A DNA stretch of 7,260 nucleotides from Deltaproteobacteria bacterium (GTDB lineage: Bacteria > Desulfobacterota > SM23-61), in NCBI GenBank assembly GCA_029857975.1, contig JAOUFX010000129.1:1-7260 (forward strand), read 5' to 3'. The notes below the pieces were generated by a model, which was given only the letters and a program-made list of their open reading frames with translations, searched no databases and was not told the DNA's origin. Each line of letters opens with the position of its first letter. Within the stretch, counting starts at the first letter, position 1. Shown piece by piece: positions 1 through 5,804 of the stretch. The position numbers were made by a program, and so were the translations under genes.

Positions 1-840
1 GGCCAACAGGCTCTCTTTATCAACCTTAATTTCCTTCTGCTCAGGACTCTCCAGCAAGGAGAGGGGTGGGAGCACATAAGAACCCCGGGAATCTAAGAAG
101 GTGAAATGTTCCTGTTTTTCCCGCACGACCGGGACGGATTCCGCTCCAACTCTTTCTTCCCCGGCCCCTTCTTTCTTAATGATTAAAGGAGGAGCGCTTT
201 CTTTTTCTTTCCTGGGTTCTTTCGCTTGTTTTCTTTTGGTACTCAATGCGCGTTTCCATAGCTTCGGCCACTGGTTGAGGAGCATCAAAAAGAAGTGGCT
301 TATGGCCTTGATCATTTCTGCCCAGGAGAGTTTGGTCAAAACCATAGCGGATATAACCAGTACCACCGCAAAAAGGATTAAAGTCCCGCTGATATTCAGA
401 TACTTCTCTGTGATCCGGATGCAGAAATAGCCCAATGCCCCCCCGCTGTCGATCTTCGCTCCCCAAATATTCATCTTTCCTAAGCCGAGAGAAAGCAGCC
501 CGCTGGCCGTAATGATGAGTCCGGCCAAAGAAGCTATCTTGGCGGGCGGGAAGGAAATTTCCGAAGAAAGAAAGAGCTTCAAAGAAAAAAGAATAAAGAA
601 AAGCGGCCACAGAAATGCGGTTAAACCGAAAGTCTGGAGGAAGATATCGGCAAGGTGAGCTCCGACGAAGCCGGCAAGGTTAGTGGCTTTCTGTGGCTCC
701 GAGGGCTGATGGTTGAAAGAAGGGTCATCGGGGTTAAAGGAAACAAGGCTGATGGCCAGAAGGACGGCAATGGCCACCAGGAGAATCCCCAGGATTTCCT
801 TTTTTAAACTGGACCCTTCGGAGCGGGATATTCTGCCCAT
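1..840 (-). CDS. ftsK: DNA translocase FtsK, N-terminal part (truncated by window edge)
   Basis: This frame is open from an ATG at 840 to the left edge: 280 codons, with the C-terminal part outside. FtsK anchors in the division septum and pumps chromosomal DNA so that dimers are resolved and termini cleared before closure. Visible here is the 4-helix membrane domain. TM1 is at about residues 16-35, followed by an F-N-P-x-D-P-S motif typical of the family. An N-L-A-G-x-x-G-A segment lies at 54-61, with TM2 at about 66-90, TM3 at about 98-118 and TM4 at about 150-170. A basic, charged linker (about 190-245) leads into Y-V-L-P-P-L at 255-260, the usual entry to the motor's alpha domain. The ATPase and gamma domains are not in the window. 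The ATG is chosen because an in-frame TGA lies shortly upstream and the basic N-terminus before TM1 fits the family. There is no Shine-Dalgarno sequence; a near-consensus promoter sits almost on the start codon. The identification is firm. Confidence 0.93.
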   Translation of the reverse strand, partial: MGRISRSEGSSLKKEILGILLVAIAVLLAISLVSFNPDDPSFNHQPSEPQKATNLAGFVGAHLADIFLQTFGLTAFLWPLFFILFSLKLFLSSEISFPPAKIASLAGLIITASGLLSLGLGKMNIWGAKIDSGGALGYFCIRITEKYLNISGTLILFAVVLVISAMVLTKLSWAEMIKAISHFFLMLLNQWPKLWKRALSTKRKQAKEPRKEKESAPPLIIKKEGAGEERVGAESVPVVREKQEHFTFLDSRGSYVLPPLSLLESPEQKEIKVDKESLLA

Positions 841-848
841 TTTTAATA

Positions 849-877
849 ATAATAATAGAGAAATAGGCGAATGTCAA
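849..877 (-). promoter_or_regulatory. Sigma70-type promoter for ftsK, predicted leaderless
   Basis: On the minus strand a perfect TTGACA (872-877) is followed by a 17-base spacer and TATTAT (849-854). Transcription would start around 842-843, only 2-3 bases before the ftsK ATG at 840. The -10 lies inside a TAA/TTA trinucleotide run (about 845-857), so other -10 registers exist every 3 bases. The 17-base spacing is the best one. No Shine-Dalgarno sequence lies between promoter and ATG, which agrees with a leaderless mRNA. The start site is inferred, not measured. Confidence 0.65.
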
Positions 878-901
878 AGGAAAACCAACTTCCTAAAAAC
901 C

Positions 902-936
902 AGTTGCGAGTTGCGGGTTACGAGTTTCAGGTTTTA
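902..936. repeat. Heptamer array, consensus RGTTNCG, about 5 units
   Basis: Read on the plus strand, the 7-base units start at 902, 909, 916, 923 and 930. The first two are identical (AGTTGCG), the third is GGTTACG, and the last two are decayed (AGTTTCA, GGTTTTA). The plsC stop codon (934-936, minus strand) lies inside the last unit. The array sits 25 bases upstream of the ftsK -35 box. A related array occurs at 6493-6520 and an AT-rich one at 3334-3361. Confidence 0.7.
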
Positions 937-1671
937 ATTTTTCGTTTTAAGGCTTTTTATGATTGTATCCCGCACCTTTTCCATTAAGGGGCGGGCTTCG
1001 CGCAGCGAAAGGTTGAGGGTTGGGATGGGCTGGCCAAGATTCAACTCCATTACGCCGGGCCAGAAACACCAGCCGGTTCGGGGAAGCATATTATAAGTTC
1101 CGGAAATGGAGACCGGAACAATCGGAGCCTTGGCCTGCAGGGCCAGGAGAAAAGCCCCACCTTTGAAGTCTTGCACCTGGCCGTCAGGCGTGCGAGTTCC
1201 TTCAGGGAACACGACGATGGAAATCCCCTTCTTTAGAAGAGCGACTGCTTTCTTCAAACCCTTCAGGGCTGACTTGGCATTATCTCTGTCGATCAGGATG
1301 TGTCCGGAGGAGGACAGGAACCATCCAAAAACCGGAAACCGGAGGAGAGATTTTTTGGCTATGAACCGTACTGGAAATGGAGAAGCAGAAATGATTCCGG
1401 GGATATCCAGAATACTGGCATGGTTGGATATCAGGATGTAGGCCTGCTCCTTTTTTAGGTATTCCAAGCCCTTCGGGCGCAGGCGGATGCGGTTGGTGCG
1501 CAGGAGCCAGTTGACCCACGTTCGCTGAAAAATGGAGGGCCATCGCCCGGATGGATCCAACAGGCAGCTGACGATAGCCGGTGGGGCCAAAATGGCTGTG
1601 TAAACCATTGCGGAAAAAATTAAGAATAAAGCACGAACAAAAGCAAAAAACTGAAAAGAAATTTTTTTCAC
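934..1671 (-). CDS. plsC: 1-acyl-sn-glycerol-3-phosphate acyltransferase (PlsC family)
   Basis: Transfers an acyl chain to the sn-2 position of lysophosphatidic acid to give phosphatidic acid, at the inner membrane. Counting from the GTG at 1671 (245 residues), a membrane segment lies at about 10-35. The catalytic H-x4-D motif is H84...D89 (N-H-A-S-I-L-D). K-K-S-L-L-R-F-P-V-F-G follows at about 106-116. The glycerol-phosphate-binding F-P-E-G-T-R is at 155-160, and a V-P-V-S-I-S-G-T strand at 185-192. The size is normal for the family. The frame stays open to an ATG at 1746 (270 residues), but that ATG immediately precedes an intrinsic terminator hairpin, and the extra 25 residues are proline-rich and unlike the family. 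I therefore prefer the GTG. Neither start has a clear Shine-Dalgarno sequence. An ATG at 1675 lies one frame off, just before a run of seven A. It would join the main frame if that run were one base shorter. The function is secure, the start is not. Confidence 0.9.
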   Translation of the reverse strand: MKKISFQFFAFVRALFLIFSAMVYTAILAPPAIVSCLLDPSGRWPSIFQRTWVNWLLRTNRIRLRPKGLEYLKKEQAYILISNHASILDIPGIISASPFPVRFIAKKSLLRFPVFGWFLSSSGHILIDRDNAKSALKGLKKAVALLKKGISIVVFPEGTRTPDGQVQDFKGGAFLLALQAKAPIVPVSISGTYNMLPRTGWCFWPGVMELNLGQPIPTLNLSLREARPLMEKVRDTIIKSLKTKN

Positions 1672-1698
1672 CCATGGAGGAAAGGTGGAGGTTGAAGG

Positions 1699-1742
1699 AA
1701 TAAAAGGAGCTGGATGTGGCGGATCGCCAACTATCCAGCTCC
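1699..1742 (-). terminator. Intrinsic terminator after the solute-binding protein gene
   Basis: Read on the minus strand, a perfect 10-bp stem, GGAGCTGGAT (1733-1742) with ATCCAGCTCC (1706-1715), encloses a 3/1 internal loop. Inside that is a second 5-bp stem, TGGCG/CGCCA (1725-1729 with 1717-1721), closed by a 3-base loop. TTTTATT (1699-1705) follows immediately. It begins 29 bases after the stop codon of the binding protein gene, a natural end for the dpp transcript. No T-run follows on the plus strand, so it acts in one direction. Confidence 0.8.
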
Positions 1743-1770
1743 CCATGGTTCTATGGGTTAAATCTCTACC

Positions 1771-3282
1771 TTATTTCTTGAATGACATGTCAAAAACACA
1801 TAAGCGTTCATCGGTGCGGGCTTTCCAGTTTAACCGCGCACTCACGCCGTAAATATCAACCTGCTGGTAGCACCAGGCCCATGGAATTTCTTCCTTGATG
1901 ACCTTCATCGCATCGGAGTAAATCTTCTGCCGTTTCTTCGGATCCATGGTGCTGATCCCCTGGTCAATCAAGGCGTCGAGCTTGGGGAAAGAAACGTTGG
2001 AGAGTAATTTCCCGGTGCGCATCAAAGGGTTGATGGTGAAATCGGCGTCGAAGCTGGTGTTTCCCCAACCCAAAAGATAAGCTGGAGTGCCAGTATGAGC
2101 GTACATCATAGACATATAGGTTCCCCACTCGTGGGTCTTTGCGGTGGCATTGATGCCGATTTTCCGCAGGTCTCCGGCGGTCGCCTCAGCCATTTCCTTG
2201 TCGTTCAAGTACCTCCCGTTGGGGGAATTGAGGACAAAGTCAAACCCTTTGGCGTATCCGGCTTCCGCTAAAAGCTTTTTGGCTTTTTCCGGATTGTATT
2301 CATAGGGTTTGACGGCTGGGTCGTAGCCAAAATGTTTCGGGGTAAGAGGAGAACCCAATAGGACGCCATTGCCTTCGAGGACTTTTTTAATATTGGTCTT
2401 CAGGTCAATTCCCATCGCAATGGCCTGACGTACTTTTTTATCCGCCACCGGTCCTCCCTTGGTTGTATCAAAAGCTATAAAAATGACCCGCACGCTGGGC
2501 ACCTTGGAAACAAAAGAACGCCCTTTCCAATCCATCAATTTCATGAGATGGGGGGGGATATTGGTGATGATATCGGCCTCCTGGGTCTGCAGGGCAGCCA
2601 CGCGGGTAGTGGCTTCGGGGATGGGGCGGAACATGACCTTCTTGATTTTAGGCGCCCCGCGGAAGTAGTTCTCGTTGGCTTCGAGAAGAATATGGTCGTC
2701 TTTCACCCAGCGGACAAACTTGTAAGGCCCCGTCCCAACCGGATTTAGGCCGAACTGGACCGGCCCTTTCTCCTTGAAATATTTGATGGGAAGCGGCTGG
2801 CCGTAAATGGCCAACATGGCATCCATCACCGGATAGGGTTTCTTGGTGTGAATGCGGAAGGTATAATCATCCATCACCTCCACATTCTCAATGATCCCCT
2901 GAAAGACCGTCTGTCTCAGCTTGTTCTTGGGGTCGGCCATGCGCTCCAGGGAGAATTTGAAGTTTACCGCAGTACAATCTTCGCCGTTGTGGAATTTCAC
3001 CCCCTTGCGGATCTTGAACTCCCAGGTCTTGTCGTTGACGATCCGGTACGACTCAGCCAAGAGGTTCTCTATCTTAATATCGGGAGTTCTCTGCAGGAGA
3101 CAGTCAAACAGCTGAATGTGAACATTCCAGGCCGGCGTTTCCATGTGATTGTGCGGGTCCATGGTCGTGGGGTCCACCCCCTGGACCAAGACCACCGTGT
3201 CCTTGTCCCGGGCTGCATAGGACAGGCCGAAACTCAACAAAACAAGCGGTAGAATCAGAAATAAGACCATTCCCTTTTTCAT
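1771..3282 (-). CDS. ABC transporter substrate-binding protein, family 5 (peptide/nickel type)
   Basis: Periplasmic receptor that would capture a peptide, nickel or similar solute and hand it to the adjacent permeases. It has 503 residues, normal for SBP family 5 (DppA/OppA). The signal peptide has a K-K start, a hydrophobic core at about 5-20 and a likely cleavage after S-Y-A (21-23) or the next alanine. No lipobox cysteine is seen, so it should be free in the periplasm. Family features in order are V-D-P-T-T-M-D-P-H (36-44), W-E-F-K-I-R-K-G-V-K-F-H-N-G (87-100), P-V-G-T-G-P-Y-K-F (181-189), R-V-A-A-L-Q-T-Q-E-A-D-I (217-228) and V-R-Q-A-I-A-M-G-I-D (284-293). The start is set by an AAGGAGG ribosome site (3290-3296) 7 bases before the ATG, the strongest in the window. 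The gene is third in the dppB-dppC-binding protein order, 72 bases after dppC. The substrate cannot be told from sequence alone, and no specific symbol is given for that reason. Confidence 0.93.
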   Translation of the reverse strand: MKKGMVLFLILPLVLLSFGLSYAARDKDTVVLVQGVDPTTMDPHNHMETPAWNVHIQLFDCLLQRTPDIKIENLLAESYRIVNDKTWEFKIRKGVKFHNGEDCTAVNFKFSLERMADPKNKLRQTVFQGIIENVEVMDDYTFRIHTKKPYPVMDAMLAIYGQPLPIKYFKEKGPVQFGLNPVGTGPYKFVRWVKDDHILLEANENYFRGAPKIKKVMFRPIPEATTRVAALQTQEADIITNIPPHLMKLMDWKGRSFVSKVPSVRVIFIAFDTTKGGPVADKKVRQAIAMGIDLKTNIKKVLEGNGVLLGSPLTPKHFGYDPAVKPYEYNPEKAKKLLAEAGYAKGFDFVLNSPNGRYLNDKEMAEATAGDLRKIGINATAKTHEWGTYMSMMYAHTGTPAYLLGWGNTSFDADFTINPLMRTGKLLSNVSFPKLDALIDQGISTMDPKKRQKIYSDAMKVIKEEIPWAWCYQQVDIYGVSARLNWKARTDERLCVFDMSFKK

Positions 3283-3289
3283 TGGCGTT

Positions 3290-3296
3290 CCTCCTT
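3290..3296 (-). promoter_or_regulatory. Strong ribosome binding site of the binding protein gene
   Basis: AAGGAGG on the minus strand, 7 bases from the ATG at 3282. The permease genes and plsC have weak or no such sites. The binding protein may therefore be translated in excess over the permeases, which is usual for these systems. Confidence 0.85.
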
Positions 3297-3333
3297 TTCT
3301 TTTATTTTTGCCGGTTAAGCATCCTTCAACATT

Positions 3334-3361
3334 TTACAATTTTCAATTTGCAATTTACAAT
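3334..3361. repeat. Heptamer array, consensus TTNCAAT, 4 units
   Basis: Four perfectly phased 7-base units on the plus strand, at 3334 (TTACAAT), 3341 (TTTCAAT), 3348 (TTGCAAT) and 3355 (TTACAAT). A decayed unit (CAACATT) precedes them at 3327. On the minus strand the unit reads ATTGNAA. The array fills much of the gap between dppC and the binding protein gene. The dppC stop codon (3355-3357) lies in the first unit met by the ribosome. Confidence 0.75.
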
Positions 3362-4272
3362 TGTGTTAGCCTGGGGTCCAGCATATCCCGCAGCCAGTTG
3401 CCCAGGAGGTTGATTCCGAGGACAACCAGCATGATGACCAGGCCGGGGAAAGTGGCCAGCCACCAGGAGGTGATTAGGTAGACCCGGCCGTCGGCCAGCA
3501 TCCCTCCCCAGGTTGGGGTGGGCGGCTGGATTCCCAGCCCTAAGAAGCTGAGAGCCGCTTCCATGATGATCATGCGAGCCATCTCTAAAGTGATAATTAC
3601 AATAATGGGAGGAACCACGTTGGGCAAGAGATGATTGAAAATAATTCGGCCGTTGGACCCTCCCAGCGCCCGGACAGCCATTACGTATTCCTTCTCCCTC
3701 AAGGAAAGAACTTCGGCCCGCACGACCCGGGCATAGATCACCCATCCGGTGATTCCCATGACGATGATGATATTTTGCAGATTGGGCCCCAGAACGGCAA
3801 TAATGGCAATGGCCAGAAGAATAAAGGGAAAGGCCAATTGGACGTCGGCCAGGCGCATAAATACGCTGTCGATCTTCCCGCCGTAAAAACCGGAGAAAAG
3901 ACCGATGATGGTCCCCAGAACAGCGGAAAAGGCAACGGCGGAAACACTGACCACGATAGAGATCCTTGCGCCATAGATCAATCGGCTGACAATATCCCGG
4001 CCTAAGTGGTCAGTCCCTAAAAGGTAATCGGGATTTGCCCCGGCTTGGCCCAAGGGAGGAAGAAGCCGTTTTTCTACGTCTTGGAGAATGGGGTCATGGG
4101 GGGAAATCAAGGGAGCGAGAACAGCTGAAAAAATAACTCCCAAAACCATGATCAGGCCAAAAACGGCCCCTTTGTTTTCAAGCAGCTTGCGCAGGACTTT
4201 CTGCCCTCGGGTGACTCTTCGCTCCTCTCCCACGAAGTCTAAAGTTTTGGCGGCCTTCTCCAAAAAATCCAT
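3355..4272 (-). CDS. dppC: ABC transporter permease, DppC/OppC type
   Basis: Inner-membrane subunit of a peptide/nickel-type importer, 305 residues, normal for the family. A cytoplasmic N-terminus leads to TM1 (about 36-56), the OppC-type N-terminal helix. The periplasmic stretch contains L-G-T-D-H-L-G-R-D (85-93), a DppC hallmark. Further helices lie at about 103-127, 141-162, 165-180, 211-231 and 268-290. The EAA-type loop that docks on the ATPase is at about 186-208 (A-V-R-A-L-G-G-S, then H-L-L-P-N). L-S-F-L-G-L-G-I-Q-P-P follows at 231-241, also typical. The ATG lies 11 bases after the dppB stop. A GGGGTGA overlapping that stop may act as a weak, rather distant ribosome site. The last residues (T-Q-L) and the stop codon lie in or beside a heptamer array, so the original C-terminal end may have been altered slightly. 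Confidence 0.93.
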   Translation of the reverse strand: MDFLEKAAKTLDFVGEERRVTRGQKVLRKLLENKGAVFGLIMVLGVIFSAVLAPLISPHDPILQDVEKRLLPPLGQAGANPDYLLGTDHLGRDIVSRLIYGARISIVVSVSAVAFSAVLGTIIGLFSGFYGGKIDSVFMRLADVQLAFPFILLAIAIIAVLGPNLQNIIIVMGITGWVIYARVVRAEVLSLREKEYVMAVRALGGSNGRIIFNHLLPNVVPPIIVIITLEMARMIIMEAALSFLGLGIQPPTPTWGGMLADGRVYLITSWWLATFPGLVIMLVVLGINLLGNWLRDMLDPRLTQL

Positions 4273-4283
4273 GATCTATTGTT

Positions 4284-5201
4284 TCACCCCAACTTTACCC
4301 GCGGATCCAGGTAAGTATAGAGAATATCAACTACCAGATTGACGAGGACAAAAATCGATGCCAGAAGAAAGACCGCTGCCTGCACTACCGGATAATCCCG
4401 GTTGTATATCGCCTGCACGGCTAAACGCCCCACCCCCGGCCAGGCGAAGATGGTCTCCGTGATCACCGCTCCCCCCAGGAGGGTCCCCAATTCCATGCCC
4501 ACGATCGTTACCACGGGAATTAAAGCATTCTTCAGGGCATGTTTCAGAATAACCTTTCTTGGGCTCAGTCCTTTCGCCCGGGCGGTTTTCATGTACTCCT
4601 GCCCGAGAACCTCAAGCATGCTGGAGCGCATCATCCGGGCCGTCCGGGCCATACTGAACATGCCCAGGGTGACCGCGGGAAGGATCAGGTGTTGAAGAGT
4701 TCCCCGGCCGGAAGAAGGAAACCACTGGAAGGTCACCGAAAAGACGAGGATCAGCATTATCCCGAGCCAGAAGACGGGGGTGGACTGCCCGAGGAGGGCG
4801 CCGGTCATCCCAATATGATCCAGGATGGAGTTGCGGCGGATGGCGGATATAATCCCCACGGGCACGGCGATGATCATCGCGATGATCATCGCCGTTATGG
4901 TCAACTGGATGGTGGCCGGCATGCGTTCCAGTACTAGGTCCAAAGCCGGCTGGCTGTGGCGAAAGGACAGGCCAAAATCTCCATGGAGCGTGCCTTGGAA
5001 AAATCTCCAGTATTGAACCAGCAAAGGGTCGGTGAATCCCATCTCCTTGCGGAATTGAGCGACCTGCTCGGGGGTGGCGTCCATGGGCATCAGCAGGGCT
5101 GCCGGGTCGCCGGTGAGGTGGAGGATGATGAAAACCACCACCGAGATGCCGATGAGGACGAAAATGCAATGGAATAACCTTTTTAATATATAAGACTTCA
5201 C
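4284..5201 (-). CDS. dppB: ABC transporter permease, DppB/OppB type
   Basis: First gene of the transporter operon and the partner of the DppC-type subunit in the membrane channel. It has 305 residues, normal length. TM1 lies at about 9-29 after a basic start (M-K-S-Y-I-L-K-R). The periplasmic part has the family's G-D-F-G-L-S-F at 74-80. Further helices lie at about 100-120, 132-155, 228-250 and 280-301. The EAA loop is at about 203-229 (A-R-A-K-G-L-S, then H-A-L-K-N-A-L-I-P). E-T-I-F-A-W-P-G-V-G-R-L at 259-270 is a strong DppB signature. The start is a GTG with no good Shine-Dalgarno sequence. It is accepted because the basic residues before TM1 match the family and no other start is near. 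TM2 contains a tandem duplication at DNA level (see repeat at 4868-4891). No ATPase gene follows or precedes this operon in the window. Confidence 0.93.
   Translation of the reverse strand: MKSYILKRLFHCIFVLIGISVVVFIILHLTGDPAALLMPMDATPEQVAQFRKEMGFTDPLLVQYWRFFQGTLHGDFGLSFRHSQPALDLVLERMPATIQLTITAMIIAMIIAVPVGIISAIRRNSILDHIGMTGALLGQSTPVFWLGIMLILVFSVTFQWFPSSGRGTLQHLILPAVTLGMFSMARTARMMRSSMLEVLGQEYMKTARAKGLSPRKVILKHALKNALIPVVTIVGMELGTLLGGAVITETIFAWPGVGRLAVQAIYNRDYPVVQAAVFLLASIFVLVNLVVDILYTYLDPRVKLG
4868..4891. repeat. Tandem pair of a 12-base palindrome inside dppB
   Basis: CGATGATCATCG at 4868-4879 is repeated exactly at 4880-4891. Each copy is a perfect palindrome. On the minus strand the region encodes alternating A-M-I-I units (residues about 104-111) in transmembrane segment 2. 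Confidence 0.8.
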
Positions 5202-5217
5202 AAGGTAAACCGCACGG

Positions 5218-5238
5218 TGGGGTTTTTAAAACACCCCA
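5218..5238 (-). other. Small hairpin in the dpp operon leader
   Basis: A 6-bp stem (TGGGGT at 5233-5238 with ACCCCA at 5218-5223, minus strand) and a 9-base loop. It lies 17 bases before the dppB GTG start, in the predicted leader. It could affect translation or mRNA stability. The stem is short and the role is unknown. Confidence 0.3.
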
Positions 5239-5277
5239 AAATTTGCAAAGTACTCCATCCAATCGAAATAAAAAGAT

Positions 5278-5308
5278 ATTATATAACATAAAGATCTCTC
5301 CAGAGCAA
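5278..5308 (-). promoter_or_regulatory. Candidate promoter for the dppB-dppC-binding protein operon
   Basis: On the minus strand a perfect TATAAT (5278-5283) lies 19 bases after a weak TTGCTC (5303-5308). This would give a leader of about 70 bases before the dppB GTG. The -10 is good. The -35 and the 19-base spacing are poor, so an activator or another arrangement is possible. Confidence 0.4.
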
Positions 5309-5352
5309 TGGAATATTCGTATTCACCCATGCTTCGCTTGATGAGAAAAAGA

Positions 5353-5382
5353 TTGACATCCCTTTGAAACTCTTGCTATCTT
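5353..5382 (+). promoter_or_regulatory. Sigma70-type promoter for lapA-dedA
   Basis: A perfect TTGACA (5353-5358), an 18-base spacer and TATCTT (5377-5382), preceded by TGC, which makes an extended -10. Transcription would start near 5389, about 57 bases before the lapA GTG. It is divergent to the dpp promoter, with the two -35 boxes about 45 bases apart. Confidence 0.65.
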
Positions 5383-5445
5383 TTATTTACCGCAGGAAAA
5401 TTCCGGGACCTTCGGGTCAAAAAAATTCCTAACGGCGGGTTGAGA

Positions 5446-5775
5446 GTGACGAAAATAATTTTTATCATTCTCCTTATTATCCTTGGGGCGACTTTCTGTA
5501 CTTTAAACCGGCAGGAAATTTCACTTGGTTATTTCTTCGGGTGGCGGACGGGTTCCTTTCCCCTTTTTCTGTTAATTCTGGGTTCTCTTATCGCCGGGAT
5601 GTTAGTGGGATTTTCAATAGGTTGGGGAGAAAGGCGGAAACTCCGCGCGAAGGCCCGCGACATGGGGGAGCAAGTCAAAGCATTGCAAAAAGAGGTTGAA
5701 CCCCCGCCCTCGAAGGAGGAAAACCTTGAATCTTCGACGATATCCCCGGAAGCCCCAAAGCCTCCCCTTGTCTGA
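5446..5775 (+). CDS. LapA-domain (DUF1049) small membrane protein
   Basis: A 109-residue inner-membrane protein of the lipopolysaccharide assembly protein A domain family. In Escherichia coli LapA works with LapB in controlling LPS synthesis, but many relatives lack a LapB partner and their role is unknown. TM1 is at about 3-20, then the family's N-R-Q-E-I-S-L motif at 21-27 and TM2 at about 38-60. A charged, probably coiled-coil segment lies at about 62-87, and then a proline-rich tail. The GTG at 5446 is preferred over the TTG at 5440 because a GGCGGG stretch (5434-5439) lies 6 bases before it. The frame is the same, and the longer form would add two residues. No lapB-like gene is in the window. 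The downstream neighbour is a DedA-type protein, 29 bases away and likely cotranscribed. Confidence 0.8.
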   Translation: MTKIIFIILLIILGATFCTLNRQEISLGYFFGWRTGSFPLFLLILGSLIAGMLVGFSIGWGERRKLRAKARDMGEQVKALQKEVEPPPSKEENLESSTISPEAPKPPLV

Positions 5776-5781
5776 GGCTGA

Positions 5782-5793
5782 CTCCTGCAGGAG
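5782..5793 (+). promoter_or_regulatory. Ribosome site within a palindrome before dedA
   Basis: CTCCTGCAGGAG is a perfect 12-base palindrome whose right half (GGAG, 5790-5793) is the only good Shine-Dalgarno match before dedA. Folding (a 4-bp stem) would hide it, though the stem is weak. Its spacing suits the ATG at 5798 (4 bases), which opens a 4-codon reading frame, better than the dedA TTG at 5805 (11 bases). Confidence 0.45.
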
Positions 5794-5804
5794 CAAGATG
5801 AACC

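Noticed and set aside
176..610. Minus-strand open frame of 144 codons inside the ftsK region
   Set aside because: It overlaps the ftsK membrane domain in another frame and has no recognisable domain; ftsK is clearly the coding frame.
902..936. CRISPR array or attachment site at the repeats
   Set aside because: The units are 7 bases with no spacers, no cas genes, integrase or tRNA gene are near, so neither fits.
1280..1675. Minus-strand open frame beginning M-G-E-K-N-F-F
   Set aside because: It is a shadow of plsC in another frame; only its first codons matter, as a possible displaced plsC start.
1758..1792. TTGACA on the minus strand near the end of the binding protein gene, as a plsC promoter
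   Set aside because: No acceptable -10 lies at 16-18 bases; the bases are also coding, and any transcript would run into the terminator.
3301..3329. Possible promoter before the binding protein gene (TTGAAG, 17 bases, AATAAA)
   Set aside because: Both boxes are weak and the start would fall within the ribosome site, leaving no usable leader.
3326..3745. Minus-strand open frame ending in an N-C-K-L-K-I-V-K-C tail
   Set aside because: It is a shadow of dppC; the tail is the heptamer array read out of frame.
4612..5289. Long minus-strand frame of 225 codons over dppB
   Set aside because: It is rich in H, P, R and G with no domain, as expected for a shifted frame of dppB; dppB has full family signatures.
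5401..5432. Hairpin GACC-TTCG-GGTC followed by A-run in the lapA leader, as terminator or riboswitch
   Set aside because: The stem is only 4 bp and is followed by A rather than T on the plus strand; no known riboswitch pattern is visible.
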